This document shows positions 14,795 through 24,497 of a DNA stretch of 42,922 nt, one piece after another; position 1 is the stretch's first letter, and each line of letters starts with the position of its first letter. The notes beneath the pieces were generated by a model, which was given only the letters and a program-made list of their open reading frames with translations, made no database searches and had not been told where the DNA came from. The stretch is taken from positions 1 to 42,922 of the forward strand of contig JAFYAC010000022.1 in the NCBI GenBank assembly GCA_017540905.1. Reading direction: 5' to 3'. The position numbers and the translations under genes were made by a program. Source of the stretch: Kiritimatiellia bacterium (lineage in GTDB: Bacteria > Verrucomicrobiota > Kiritimatiellia > CAIQIC01 > Lenti-01).

Positions 14795-16894
14795 ATGTCA
14801 CACGGCAGACTCACCTTGGTCCTGGGCTTGGCGCTTATCGCGCGGGCCGCGTTCGGATTGACGTCCTGGGGGGCGGACGGCGTCTCGGGGATGACGTATC
14901 TGGACAGCGGCAGGGACGGGAATTATTCGGGGAAGGACACCGCGAAGCTGCTGATCAACGCGAGCGAGGCGGACGGGCAGACGCATGTGCTGTTCCGGGC
15001 ACCGGAGGGGTTGTTCGGGGCCGACCCGGTGCGGTTGGCCAAGGCGACGGCGACGTTCCGGGTGGCGCGGGAACGGGACTACGACGGGCGGGACATCTGG
15101 CTGCAACCGCTGGCGGCGGGGTACGAGGCGGCGGAAACGACGTGGGGGAACCGTGCGGCGGGCGAGGCGTGGTCGGTCGGCGGGGGGGATGTGCTGGAGG
15201 GGGTGGCGGTGGCGGGACAATACGATGCGGAGGGGCGGACGCTGACCTTCGACCTGCTTCCGCTGCTCTCCGACGCGTCCGCCCGCGCGGCGTTCCGGGC
15301 GAACGGGGCGCTGGTCCGGCTGGACGGGACGGAGCGTCCGGCAGAAGGCTCCATGATGTTCCAGTTGCCGACGCCGCTGCATGCGGACGCGTCGTTGCGG
15401 CCGGAAGTCTTTTGGGTGGAGCTCGACCCGTACGGGGACGCGCGTGACTTCGCGGTCTCCTACATCGACAGCCGCGACGCCTCCACGGTCTACTGGGAGC
15501 AGGGCGAGTCGTTCGTCGGCAAGGTCATCCTCAACGGCAAGGACGGCTCCGAATGCCGCGCCATCCTGACGATGCCGGAGAGCCTGGCGGAAGTCCCGCC
15601 CTCGCGCGTGCAGTCGGTCGTGGCGAAGTTCGACGCGGAAATCCAGGACTGGGCCGGCGAGGACATCTTCCTCGCGCCGCTCGCGACCGCGACGAAGCTG
15701 GAGCGCCATCCCAACAACGGCACGTCTCCCGTCCACGGCCCCTCGTGGACGTGGGCCGACGGCTCCACCGACCCCAACGCCACCTCCTACGTCATCGGCG
15801 GCGAGACCGTCAAGAACGCCCCGTGGAAAGTCCCCGGCGGCGACTGGATGGCCGACCGCGCGGTGCGCGGCACGGTGACCCCGCCCTCCGGCGCGGGCGC
15901 TGGCACCGCGGAGTTCGACCTCACCGCCCTCTGGCACGACGACGCGGCCCGCGCGGCGCTGCTGGCGAACGGCGCAATCGTGTTCCTCGATCCTGCCGCC
16001 TTCGACGCCGCAAAGGCCGACAAGCGCATGGCGCGCGTGAACCTCTACCGTCCCGACGACGTCGTCGTGGACCTGCGCAACAAGCACTCCTGGGTCCGCG
16101 TAACCGAGTACGAGACCCTCGCCGGCGTCCCCGCCACCACCTACATCGACAGCTCGGCCCCGGACCGGAACTTCTCCGCCGCGAACAAGACCCTCGTCAC
16201 CCTCAACAACGCCGCCTCCGGCCACGAAGCCCGCGCCCTGGTCGCGTTCCCGCCCTCGCTCTCCGGCGTGGACCTGCACGGCGCCGGGTCCGTCACCCTG
16301 CTCATGAGCTACTTCCGCCGCTGGCCCGGCGACGGCGGCGTCAACCCGGTCGCCCTCCATCCCGCCGCGACCGCGTTCCGCCCCGACGAAGCCACCTGGA
16401 ACAACGCCACCGCCGACACCGCATGGCAGACGCCCGGCGGCGACTGCCTCGACGCCCATGTCACCGCCGCCGACAGCCCCTCGCAGTCGATGCTGGCGTT
16501 CGACCTCGCCCCGCTGCTGGCCGACGCCGAAGCCGCGGCCGCCCTCACCGCCAACGGCGCTGTGATCCGCATGCTCGGCGCCCCCCCCGAAGCCGCCGCC
16601 AACAACGGATACAACGTCAACGGCTCCGCCTCCGCGAGCGCGCCCGCCATCGTGCTGGCGCCGGCCGAACTGGCCGTGCGAGGCATCGGCACCGACGCGG
16701 AGACGGGCGCCCTGCACTTCTCCGTCGCCGGCCTCGACCCGCTCCGCACCTACGTCCTCGAAAGCATCCCCTCCCTCTCCGACCCCGAAGCCGTGTGGAC
16801 CGTCGAGCAGACCTTCCCCCCCACCGGCGAACTCGGCATCCTGCCGCCCGAAGGCGCCCCCGCCGCCTTCTACCGCATCCGCGCCGCCGACTGA
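14795..16894 (+). CDS. Secreted protein with three DNRLRE/CBM96-like domains
   Basis: The product is 699 aa. Signal peptide about 1-21 (LVLGLALIARAAFG). Three tandem modules follow at roughly 33-200, 222-430 and 444-645. Each opens with TYLDS/SYIDS/TYIDS, carries a KxLLIN/KVILNG/KTLVTLN strand and an F/L-rich strand with a W-rich turn (ETTWGNRAAGEAW in the first, EATWNNATADTAW in the third). This matches the DNRLRE (CBM96-like) fold found on secreted carbohydrate-acting or surface proteins. The C-terminal ~70 residues (ALHFSVAGLDPLRTYVLES) resemble a small beta domain. No catalytic domain is present, so binding or structural roles are likely. It has its own promoter and a possible RBS-occluding hairpin. 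Confidence 0.75.
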   Translation: MSHGRLTLVLGLALIARAAFGLTSWGADGVSGMTYLDSGRDGNYSGKDTAKLLINASEADGQTHVLFRAPEGLFGADPVRLAKATATFRVARERDYDGRDIWLQPLAAGYEAAETTWGNRAAGEAWSVGGGDVLEGVAVAGQYDAEGRTLTFDLLPLLSDASARAAFRANGALVRLDGTERPAEGSMMFQLPTPLHADASLRPEVFWVELDPYGDARDFAVSYIDSRDASTVYWEQGESFVGKVILNGKDGSECRAILTMPESLAEVPPSRVQSVVAKFDAEIQDWAGEDIFLAPLATATKLERHPNNGTSPVHGPSWTWADGSTDPNATSYVIGGETVKNAPWKVPGGDWMADRAVRGTVTPPSGAGAGTAEFDLTALWHDDAARAALLANGAIVFLDPAAFDAAKADKRMARVNLYRPDDVVVDLRNKHSWVRVTEYETLAGVPATTYIDSSAPDRNFSAANKTLVTLNNAASGHEARALVAFPPSLSGVDLHGAGSVTLLMSYFRRWPGDGGVNPVALHPAATAFRPDEATWNNATADTAWQTPGGDCLDAHVTAADSPSQSMLAFDLAPLLADAEAAAALTANGAVIRMLGAPPEAAANNGYNVNGSASASAPAIVLAPAELAVRGIGTDAETGALHFSVAGLDPLRTYVLESIPSLSDPEAVWTVEQTFPPTGELGILPPEGAPAAFYRIRAAD

Positions 16895-16982
16895 AATGGC
16901 GGACGCAGGGCGTTTTTGGTTGCGCAGGAAGGGGCGGGCAGGGTAGGATGCTCGGAGATTTGTTTTACAAGGGAGCAAACGA

Positions 16983-18341
16983 ATGAGCATGAGCGTGAAG
17001 AAATGGCTGGCCGGAGCGGCCTGCGTGGCGGCTTGCGCGGCGGCGGCCTGCGCCGCCGACGAGGATTTGTTCGAGCGGGCACCGTTGTTCGCCACCGCCG
17101 GCGTCAATTACTACCATCTGGAAGGCGACCAGGAAGCCAAGCCCGGATTCGGGATTTTCGGCAAGCTCGGGTACAGCCTCAATTCCTGGTGGGATGTCGA
17201 GGGCTCCATCCATTACATGCCCAAACTCTCCGCGCGCGACGCGGACGACCTGAACCCCGGCGTCGAACCGCTGGACGACGACACCTGGGCGCTCCGCCTC
17301 GGCGTGGACGTGCTCCTGCACCTGCGCAACGCGCTCGAGCGGCGCATCGATCCCTTCCTGAAGGCGGGCCCGTCGCTCGTCATCTACGGCGACGACCTCG
17401 ACAACGGCAAGACCGAGGGCGGCCTGCACGGCGGCGCCGGCCTGTTCTACCACTTCGACGACGCCTGGGCGCTGCGGCTGGACACTTCCGTGGGCGCGCA
17501 GGGCCGCGAAATGGAATTTTACTGGCTGGTCGAGCTGGGTGTCAGCTACCGCTTCGGCACCGGCCGGCAGGTGGCCCCGAACTACGTCGTGGCCGCCGGC
17601 CCCGGCGACATCGACAGCGACGGCGACGGCCTGACCGACCGCGAAGAGGCGTCCCTGGGCACCGATCCGTTCAATCCCGACACCGACGGCGACGGCCTCG
17701 GCGACGGAGAGGAAATCCAGGGCACCTACGCCCGGAAGGCCCCCGGCGGCGGCGCGTATCCGTTCTCCGGCGCCCCGAGCGACCCGCTGAATCCCGACAC
17801 CGACATGGACGGCCTCAAGGACGGCGCGGAAGTGCTGGCCTACCGGACCGATCCGCTGGATCCCGACACCGACAAGGGCGGCGTCAGCGACGGCCACGAG
17901 GTCATCGAGGACGGCACCAACCCGCTCGACCCCGCCGACGACCTGCAGAAGTTCACCCTGCTCATCGAGTTCGACTACGACAAGGATTTCATCCGTCCCC
18001 AGTACTTCGACGAGCTGGCGCCCGTCGTCAAGGTGCTCCAGCGCGACCCCTCCGTGACCGTGCGCGTGGAAGGCCATGCCGACAAGCGCGCGAAGTCCCG
18101 CCGCGACTACAACCAGCGGCTCAGCGAACGACGCGCCCGCGCGGTCGCGAAGTACCTCGTCGAAAAGAGCGGCATCGACGCCTCGCGCGTGACCGCCGTC
18201 GGCTACGGCTTCGACCGCCCCGTCTTCCCGAACGACACGGAAGAGCACATGCAGCACAACCGCCGCACGGACGTCTACATCCGCAAGGGCGACGCCCCCG
18301 CGCACGACACGCGCCAGCCGATGGCCGCACCCGCACCCTGA
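16983..18341 (+). CDS. OmpA-family outer-membrane protein with thrombospondin type 3 repeats
   Basis: The product is 452 aa. Signal peptide about 1-24 ([16 protein letters not shown]). Residues about 36-195 form a beta-barrel-like region with alternating aromatic strands. Residues about 205-315 contain Asp-rich calcium-binding repeats of the thrombospondin-3 type ([49 protein letters not shown]). The C-terminal ~120 residues are an OmpA-like peptidoglycan-binding domain with [20 protein letters not shown] and [13 protein letters not shown], keeping the Asp and Arg normally used to bind diaminopimelate. It should tether the outer membrane to the wall. AGGGAG precedes the ATG and a strong terminator follows. 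Confidence 0.93.
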   Translation: MSMSVKKWLAGAACVAACAAAACAADEDLFERAPLFATAGVNYYHLEGDQEAKPGFGIFGKLGYSLNSWWDVEGSIHYMPKLSARDADDLNPGVEPLDDDTWALRLGVDVLLHLRNALERRIDPFLKAGPSLVIYGDDLDNGKTEGGLHGGAGLFYHFDDAWALRLDTSVGAQGREMEFYWLVELGVSYRFGTGRQVAPNYVVAAGPGDIDSDGDGLTDREEASLGTDPFNPDTDGDGLGDGEEIQGTYARKAPGGGAYPFSGAPSDPLNPDTDMDGLKDGAEVLAYRTDPLDPDTDKGGVSDGHEVIEDGTNPLDPADDLQKFTLLIEFDYDKDFIRPQYFDELAPVVKVLQRDPSVTVRVEGHADKRAKSRRDYNQRLSERRARAVAKYLVEKSGIDASRVTAVGYGFDRPVFPNDTEEHMQHNRRTDVYIRKGDAPAHDTRQPMAAPAP

Positions 18342-18366
18342 CCCAGCCTCCCGGCACGGCCAAGGC

Positions 18367-18395
18367 AAGCGCGCCCCCAACGGGCGCGCTTTTTT
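18367..18395 (+). terminator. Rho-independent terminator after the OmpA gene
   Basis: A perfect 9-bp GC-rich stem (AGCGCGCCC at 18368-18376 with GGGCGCGCT at 18382-18390) encloses a 5-nt loop. It is followed at once by T residues to 18395 and ends the OmpA transcript 26 bp after the stop codon. Confidence 0.92.
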
Positions 18396-18499
18396 GTGCT
18401 GTGCAAACCTCCGGGCAGCAACGTGAAAACGGAACCCGCTCTCATCGGGGTAGTGAATCGTAAAGTCAAAACATTCGTATTTGTCGGGCTGTATCGGGC

Positions 18500-18815
18500 T
18501 GGTAGGGCGGGCAGTCCCCCTGCCCACCGTGCGAAATGGCCGCGGCATGGAGGCAAATGGAATGTTTTCCATGCGCTTGGCAGGCACGCGGCGGCGAAGG
18601 GACTCGCCGCCCTACCAGTATGCGAAAGAATGAACTTTACGCTGTACTACTGCAGATTCAGAAAAGGTGTATCCGCATCAGGGGAGGGCCCGGCTTCGTC
18701 CGGGCCGTCTCCACAGGGCGTTTCAGGGACATGACAGGAACATACCGTTCGCGCGGCCGCGACGAAGCGCGGCCCTCCCAAAACGGCCACACCATTTCTG
18801 GAACCGCTCCCCCCC
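18500..18815. repeat. Repeat-filled intergenic region with several hairpins
   Basis: No gene is seen from 18396 to 18821. About 18560-18630 matches the reverse complement of 34376-34440 (the GGTAGGGCGGCGAGTCCC family, also at about 21444). About 18655-18815 matches 42800-42920, with the hairpin GGCCCGG-CTTCG-TCCGGGCC, a second hairpin around GCGGCCGCGACGAAGCGCGG, and an end like ATTTCTGGAACCGCTCC, a variant of the motif at 2928. These shared blocks mark interspersed repeats. Confidence 0.7.
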
Positions 18816-18821
18816 CCGTCG

Positions 18822-19568
18822 TCACGGGCTTGGGGCGGGGGGTGCGCCCGCCGGGCGCAGGAGGATGCGCACGGGGGTTCCGTAGGGAGGGACCGTGCGC
18901 GGATTCGCCTCCAGCAGCTCGTCGTCGCGCCCGACCTCGGAGGCGATGTTGAGGATGGCGTAGGGATCCCAGTAGGTGACGGCGAGCGATTCCTCGGCGA
19001 ACGCCTTGAACTCGCCGTCCTTGAACATCGAGCCCGTGAACAGCCACGGTCCGTCCGGCAGCGGCGCCTGCGTCTTGACGTTCCACGCGAACGACTCCGC
19101 GCGCGCGCGCTTCGTCTCCCCGTCCGCCTCCCACTCGACGATGATGTCCACCGGGCTGCCGTCCGGCGGCCCCATCCCGAACTCCGGCATCGGCTTGCCG
19201 CCCTTCATGCCCGCGAGCAGGCAGGCGGACTGGAGGTCGAGCGGGTTGACGGGCGCGACCAGCACCGCCTCGTGGACCTTGCCCTTGGCGCCGCACACCA
19301 TGACTTCGATGGGCCCTTCGGTCTGGTTGACCCAGCCGGTGACGACGACCGTCTTGGTGGCCGTCTCCAGCAACACGTTGCCGAACCGGACGTTGCCACC
19401 CTCCCACACCACGGGCGACGGCGGCGGTTGCGGCTCGGAGCCGACGGGCAGGATTTCCGGCATCGACTCCGACACCGGCGTCGCCCGGGCCGTCCCCGCG
19501 AACATCCCCAGCGCCAGCGCACCCGCCGCGCCCGCCGCCGCCAACCATCCGAATCGCCGTGACCTCAT
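18822..19568 (-). CDS. Secreted YdjY-domain protein
   Basis: The product is 248 aa. The start at 19568 has AAAGGAGT upstream and gives a signal peptide (RFGWLAAAGAAGALALGMFA, cleavage near ARATPV). Residues about 55-160 resemble the YdjY domain: VLLETATKTVVVTGWVNQ, IEVMVCGAKGKVHEAVLVA and DLQSACLLAGMKGGKPM. YdjY proteins are periplasmic and of unknown activity, often near redox or metal genes. The C-terminal part (about 170-248) is proline-rich at its end. It is transcribed divergently from an iron-type permease gene across 145 bp, so the two may share regulation. The 3' end abuts a repeat block. Confidence 0.75.
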   Translation of the reverse strand: MRSRRFGWLAAAGAAGALALGMFAGTARATPVSESMPEILPVGSEPQPPPSPVVWEGGNVRFGNVLLETATKTVVVTGWVNQTEGPIEVMVCGAKGKVHEAVLVAPVNPLDLQSACLLAGMKGGKPMPEFGMGPPDGSPVDIIVEWEADGETKRARAESFAWNVKTQAPLPDGPWLFTGSMFKDGEFKAFAEESLAVTYWDPYAILNIASEVGRDDELLEANPRTVPPYGTPVRILLRPAGAPPAPSP

Positions 19569-19713
19569 TGGAACTCCTTTCGCGGGCGCCGCCCGCCGAT
19601 TGCCCCCCAACCCTACCAAGCCGCCCGCCCCTCCGCAACCCGCAATCGCCATCCGCCCGGCGCATGCAAAAACCGTCTCGCCAACCGCGCCGCTCCGCCG
19701 TATGCTCCGGGGC

Positions 19714-21420
19714 ATGAAAAACCGCATGGCATGGTTGGTGTTCGCCCTGACGGCCGGCATCCTTTCGCTGCTCTTCTTCTGGCCGCTGGGGAACGTGGTG
19801 CTGGGGGGCTTCCGGGTGGACGGGCATTTCACGCTCAAGTACCTCTTCGGGGTCTTCCGCAACCCCGTCTACGTCGAGGGGCTCTTCAACAGCCTCAAGA
19901 TCGCGATGGGCACGACCGCCCTCGCCATGCTCGTCTCGCTGCCGCTGGCGTGGATCGCGAACCAGTTCGAGTTCCGCGGCAAGGCGCTGTTCACGTCGCT
20001 GGTGCTGGTGCCGATGATCCTGCCGCCGTTCGTCGGGGCCATCGGCTTCCAGCAGATCCTCGGCGCGTACGGGATGCTCAACACCGCGCTCGGCCTCGGC
20101 CCCGTCGACTGGCTGGGCGGTGGCCAGTACCTCGGCGTCATCCTCCTGCAGACCCTCTCCCTCTACCCCATCCTCTACCTCAACGCCGTCGCCGCCCTGG
20201 CGAACATCGACCCCGCGATGGAGGAAGCCGCGGCGAACCTCGGCTGCACGCGCCTGCGCCGCTTCTTCCGCGTCGTGCTGCCCCTGATGGCGCCCGGCCT
20301 GTTCGCGGGCGGTACGCTCATCTTCATCTGGAGCTTCACGGAGCTCGGCACGCCGCTGATCATGAACTACACCCGCTGCACCCCGGTGCAGATCTACGAC
20401 TCCCTCAAGGAAATGGGTTCCAACCCGTTCCCCTACGCCCTCGTCTTCGTCATGCTCGCCGCGAGCACGGGTCTCTACGGCCTGGGCAAGGTCCTCTTCG
20501 GCGGCCGCGCCTACGCCATGCAGAGCAAGGCCTCCACGCAGAGCGCCGTCCGCCGCCTCGGCCCCGGCGCGGGCCTTCTCGCCGCCCTGCCCTTCGCCAT
20601 CGTGACGGGCCTCGCCCTGCTGCCCCACTTCGGCGTCATCCTGACGAGCTTCGCGCGCCCCGGCAGCTGGTGGCAGACCATCCTCCCCGGACAGTGGACC
20701 GCCGACAACTACATCGCCGCCCTCGGCCACGACATGACCATCTCCTCCATCCGCAACAGCCTGTTCTTCTCCTCGCTGGCCGTCGCGTTCGACCTCGTCG
20801 CGGGCATCGCCATCGCCTTCGTCGTCGTGCGCAGCAGCCTGCGCGTGCGCGGACTCCTCGACGCCATCTCCATGGTGCCCCTCGCCGTGCCCGGGCTTGT
20901 CATGGCATTCGGCTTCCTCTCCGTGAGCGCCGCGCTCTCCCACTGGAAACCGATGGCCGAAGTCGAAGCCTGGCAGCGCTGGGTGGACGTCCGCACCAAC
21001 CCGACGCTCTTCCTCGTCCTCGCCTACGCCGTCCGGCGCCTCCCCTACATGGTGCGCAGCGCCGTGGCGGGCCTCCAGCAGACGTCGGTAACCTTCGAGG
21101 AAGCCGCCTGGAACATGGGCGCGTCCCCCTGGAAGACCCTCCGCCGCATCACCCTGCCCCTCATCGCGGCGAACCTCATCGCCGGCGCGCTCCTGACCTT
21201 CTCCTTCAGCATGCTGGAAGTGAGCGACAGCCTGATGCTGGCGCAGCAAGCCGCCTACATGCCCATCACCAAGGCCATCTTCGAACTCTTCCAGCTCCTG
21301 GGCACCGGCAAATACATCGCCGCCGCCCTGGGCGTCTGGGCGATGGCGTTCCTGACGGCGACTCTCGTCTCCAGCAGCCTCCTCCTCGGCAAGAAGCTCG
21401 GCGCCGTCTTCCGCGTCTGA
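19714..21420 (+). CDS. FbpB-like ABC transporter permease (two fused MetI-type halves)
   Basis: The product is 568 aa, with about twelve predicted membrane segments in two homologous halves. Each half has an EAA loop: EEAAANLGCTRLRRFFRVVL (about 170-189) and EEAAWNMGASPWKTLRRITL (near residue 470-490). This fused form is typical of ferric-iron-type permeases that work with an ATPase (FbpC) and a periplasmic binding protein (FbpA); related permeases carry other substrates. Neither partner is encoded in the window, so the substrate cannot be fixed. The start at 19714 (MKNRMAWLVF) puts the first membrane helix near the N terminus; no strong Shine-Dalgarno is seen. Confidence 0.88.
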   Translation: MKNRMAWLVFALTAGILSLLFFWPLGNVVLGGFRVDGHFTLKYLFGVFRNPVYVEGLFNSLKIAMGTTALAMLVSLPLAWIANQFEFRGKALFTSLVLVPMILPPFVGAIGFQQILGAYGMLNTALGLGPVDWLGGGQYLGVILLQTLSLYPILYLNAVAALANIDPAMEEAAANLGCTRLRRFFRVVLPLMAPGLFAGGTLIFIWSFTELGTPLIMNYTRCTPVQIYDSLKEMGSNPFPYALVFVMLAASTGLYGLGKVLFGGRAYAMQSKASTQSAVRRLGPGAGLLAALPFAIVTGLALLPHFGVILTSFARPGSWWQTILPGQWTADNYIAALGHDMTISSIRNSLFFSSLAVAFDLVAGIAIAFVVVRSSLRVRGLLDAISMVPLAVPGLVMAFGFLSVSAALSHWKPMAEVEAWQRWVDVRTNPTLFLVLAYAVRRLPYMVRSAVAGLQQTSVTFEEAAWNMGASPWKTLRRITLPLIAANLIAGALLTFSFSMLEVSDSLMLAQQAAYMPITKAIFELFQLLGTGKYIAAALGVWAMAFLTATLVSSSLLLGKKLGAVFRV

Positions 21421-21435
21421 CCGCCCGCCGCCTTC

Positions 21436-21830
21436 CGTATAGTGGTAGGGCGGCGAGTCCCTTCGCCGCCGTGTGTCTGGAAAGCTTTGCATTTGTCTTC
21501 AGTTTTGGACGCGCGAAGCTCCTCCCTGCAAACTCTCCGTGTCTCCTTCCTCCGCGCGCTCCGTGTTTTGCGCCGCAGGCAGAAGAGAAAGGAGAGCGAG
21601 CGGGCTTGCCCCATGGGGGGGGGGAGCTTATCTGATCAGCATTCGGGACTGCCCGCCCTTTTCTGTAGGGTCCCAGACGTTTTCCAACTGCAACGGTCGC
21701 GCGGAAGCGCGACCCTCCCGCTTCGCTCTCCACGGGGAGGGACACGCTTCTGCGCGTCCGCAGTGGTAATGGCTGGTGAGACAACGGCTTGAGGCCACGC
21801 TTTTTCTTGAACCGCTCTGATCCGAACCGG
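21436..21830. repeat. Repeat island after the permease gene
   Basis: No credible gene lies between 21421 and 22078. Blocks in order: about 21441-21490 (GGTAGGGCGGCGAGTCCC hairpin family, as at 34386 and inverted at 18590); 21557-21650 (inverted relative of 13985-14080); 21691-21825 (inverted copy of 3251-3390, ending TTTCTTGAACCGCTCTG). About 21930-21955 resembles 36805-36828 (TTTCCCGCGTTTTCCAACCA). The rest, 21830-22060, shows no other recognisable structure. Confidence 0.65.
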
Positions 21831-22078
21831 GAAGGTCATGGTCGCGCGCGGCGACCGGGAGAAGTGATACGGCGGTGTCCGGAAGACAAACGGGCACCCG
21901 TCCCGGACAAATCGAGATATCAAGGAAAACTCTCGTGTTTCCCGCGTTTTCCAACCATCCTCACCGCCATGGACGTTCCAGCCAGGTTTGCGTACCGGCG
22001 GGGCTCTGGAGCTTTGTTGACAGCCATTGCAAAAACGGGCAAAACAATCCCGCAAGAAATGGATAAGGAGCGGAAAAC

Positions 22079-22477
22079 ATGGGTCCGGGAAAGACGGTAG
22101 GCATCATCGCGGTCGGTCTGGCGGTGGTCAGCTTCTTGGCGGGGGCGGGGAAGGTGGCCGTGCATTACGCCCGGAACGTGCGCCAAGCCACGGCCGCGTC
22201 GGAAATCTCCCATGCGTTTTCGCAGGCGAGGGCTTGGCTTGGCGAGCAGTACGCGGACAAGGGCGTCTATCCCCGCGAGCTCCCCGAGCGGCTCGAATCC
22301 GGCGGGGAGACGGTCGATCCGGACTGCCGCCGGCACATCGGGTACGAGGTGTCGGAGCAGAGTGACCGCTACGGGCTTTCGTGGGCCTACGGGCCCTACT
22401 TCCTCAAGGAGACGTGGGAGAAGAACCGGCTGGTGGACAGCGTCTGGAAGGATTCCGCCAGGCCGGACGGTCCATAA
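22079..22477 (+). CDS. Small single-pass membrane protein, pilin-like N terminus
   Basis: The product is 132 aa. AAGGAG lies 8 bp before the ATG. Residues 5-28 form one membrane helix (VGIIAVGLAVVSFLAGAGKV), followed by an amphipathic segment and RAWLGEQYADKGVYPRELPE. A start with a hydrophobic helix followed by a short globular domain with YPxxLP is reminiscent of type II secretion pseudopilins, but the usual Gly/Phe-Thr-Leu-(Leu)-Glu prepilin cleavage site is absent, so this is not a classical pilin. No function is assigned. It stands alone between a repeat island and a convergent gene. Confidence 0.55.
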   Translation: MGPGKTVGIIAVGLAVVSFLAGAGKVAVHYARNVRQATAASEISHAFSQARAWLGEQYADKGVYPRELPERLESGGETVDPDCRRHIGYEVSEQSDRYGLSWAYGPYFLKETWEKNRLVDSVWKDSARPDGP

Positions 22478-22630
22478 GCGGGGGGCGGAACGGGGGGAAT
22501 GTTCATGGGTTGGAATATGGTGTGAAAAAGGGGATTTTGTTTGGCTTTCCTGTAATTGCAAAAGACATGGCGGAGTGAGGGAGCGCCTTGGGCGGGAGGG
22601 GAATTTTTCGGGGACAGCCGGGGATCCGCG

Positions 22631-24493
22631 TCAGGGGACGGCGGGGAAGTCGGAGCCGTAGAGGAGGGGGACGTTGTGCTTGAGGGAGAGGGCGCGGATT
22701 TCGCGGAGGGTGTCGTCGCGGCCCGTCAGGATGTGGTCGTTGATCAGGCGGTAGATCTTCTGCATGACCCATTCGCGGCGGATGCCTTCGCCGCCGGGTT
22801 CCGCGTCGGCGAAGTCGAGCGAGAAGACGATGTCCTTCTTGCGGGCGCCGCTGTCGCCGAGGATGCGCAGGACGGCGTTCTTCCTGCTGGCGGGGCAGCG
22901 GCCGACGAGGCGGAGGGGGCGGTCGAGGTAGAGGTGGGTCAGGCGGGGGGGATAGACTTCGGCGTCGGAATCGGCCGCGAAACGGTAGTCGAGGCCCGTC
23001 AGGACGGGGCGGGAGAGTTCCTTGCCGGCGCGGGCGACCATGGAGGGGATTTCTTCGCGCAAGGGCTGGATCCACGCGCCGCCGCGGTTGTCGTGGGCGA
23101 GGAGGTCGAGGAGGAAGCGGTTGACGCGGTCGCCGGCGCCGACGGTGAAGACGGAGACGTTGCCGTCGTTGAGTTTGCTGAACTGGGCGATGATTTCGGA
23201 GGAGTCGACGGTGCCGGCCGTGGGGCGTCCGTCGGTCATGAGGACGACGATCATGGGCCGGGCGGGGTCGCGCGGGAGCTTGAGGATGCGCTGGAGGGGA
23301 CGGAAGAGGTCGGTGGCGCCGCGGGCGCGCATGTCGTCGGTGAATTCCACGGCCTTGGCCAGGGAGGCGGAGGTCACGGGCTGCCAGCCGTCGAAGCAGA
23401 GGGTCGGCTCGTCGCTGTAGCGCATGATGTTGACGCGGTCGGCGGTGGTCAGGGTGCGGAGGTACGCGACGATGCCTTCCTTGAAGTAGTCGAGCTTGGT
23501 GCGGGTGATGCTTTCGGAGCAGTCCTGCACGAGCAGGACGTCCTTGGGGATGACCGGCAGCTGGGAGACGCCGCCGCGCTGGATTTCGGCCTCGAAATAG
23601 ACGGCATCCTCGTCGCCCGCCCGGAACGTGGTGACGGAGACCTCCAGGGCCTGCTCGAGGGGGGCGACGTCGGTGACTTCGGCGGCGGTTTCGTCCAGGA
23701 AGGCGGACGTCGGGGGCAGGACGTCTTCGGCGGGTGCGCCGTCCCCGGCCCCCCCGGAGAAGGCCTCGGCTTCGGCCGCGTTGCCGGCCAGGATGTCGGC
23801 CAGCACGGCGGTGGGCGCGGGTTCGAGGGCGGACTCGTCGACGAGCGGCACGGAGAGCCCTCCCCGGCCGGAGCCGCCGGGAATTCCGGCAACGGCCGCC
23901 GCAGCGGCCGCCGCCATGGTGTCGGCGTCGGACGGCAGCGTGATGTCGGGTGCGCCGGAGACGCGCGGCAAGGCGGGCGCCACGGCGCGCGGCAGGGCTT
24001 CGAGTTCGCGCGCGGCCTGGATGTGCTCGATTTGCAGGATTTCCTGGCGGTAGTCGGCGGCGTCGAAGGCTTCGTCCCCGGCCTCGGGCAACGGGGCCGG
24101 GGCCTCGGCGGGCGGCGCCGGGGAGAAGGCGCCCGCGGAGGCGGCTTCCGCTTCCGCGCGCAGCGATTTCAGGAGATCGTCCTGGCGCGCGGTCGCGGCC
24201 GCGAAGGCGTCGGGGTCTTCGGGACGGAACGCGGCCGGCGCGTCGGCATAGGCCGGGAGGTCGGGCGCGGTGCGCACCTCGCGCAGGGCGATGGCCTGGC
24301 GCGAGGGGCGCGGCGGCGGCGCCCGCAACCCGCCCAACCCCGGCATGTGCGGCAACCCCGCGAACAGCAGGGCGTGCGCCGCCAGCGACGCCGCGACGGC
24401 GGCCGCGAAGGTCGCCGCGCGCACGCGCGGCAGCCGGCGCTCGTTGTCGGGCGGCAGGGGACGGTATGCGGGGGACGGCGCGGCCGGGTACAT
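22631..24493 (-). CDS. vWA-domain protein with TonB-like N-terminal anchor
   Basis: The product is 620 aa. A basic N terminus precedes one membrane helix (about 27-48, AATFAAAVAASLAAHALLFA), as in TonB/GltJ-type proteins. Residues 55-310 are Ala/Pro-rich and mostly low complexity. A von Willebrand factor A domain spans about 318-490 with an intact MIDAS: D324-C-S326-E-S328, T394 in ARGATDLF and D421 in VLMTDGRPTAG. Such domains bind ligands through a metal ion and are often in membrane or periplasmic complexes. The reading frame ends 4 bp before the rho stop codon side: its ATG is at 24493 and rho ends at 24498, so the two are cotranscribed with rho first. The partner is unknown. Confidence 0.82.
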   Translation of the reverse strand: MYPAAPSPAYRPLPPDNERRLPRVRAATFAAAVAASLAAHALLFAGLPHMPGLGGLRAPPPRPSRQAIALREVRTAPDLPAYADAPAAFRPEDPDAFAAATARQDDLLKSLRAEAEAASAGAFSPAPPAEAPAPLPEAGDEAFDAADYRQEILQIEHIQAARELEALPRAVAPALPRVSGAPDITLPSDADTMAAAAAAAVAGIPGGSGRGGLSVPLVDESALEPAPTAVLADILAGNAAEAEAFSGGAGDGAPAEDVLPPTSAFLDETAAEVTDVAPLEQALEVSVTTFRAGDEDAVYFEAEIQRGGVSQLPVIPKDVLLVQDCSESITRTKLDYFKEGIVAYLRTLTTADRVNIMRYSDEPTLCFDGWQPVTSASLAKAVEFTDDMRARGATDLFRPLQRILKLPRDPARPMIVVLMTDGRPTAGTVDSSEIIAQFSKLNDGNVSVFTVGAGDRVNRFLLDLLAHDNRGGAWIQPLREEIPSMVARAGKELSRPVLTGLDYRFAADSDAEVYPPRLTHLYLDRPLRLVGRCPASRKNAVLRILGDSGARKKDIVFSLDFADAEPGGEGIRREWVMQKIYRLINDHILTGRDDTLREIRALSLKHNVPLLYGSDFPAVP

Positions 24494-24497
24494 CGCG

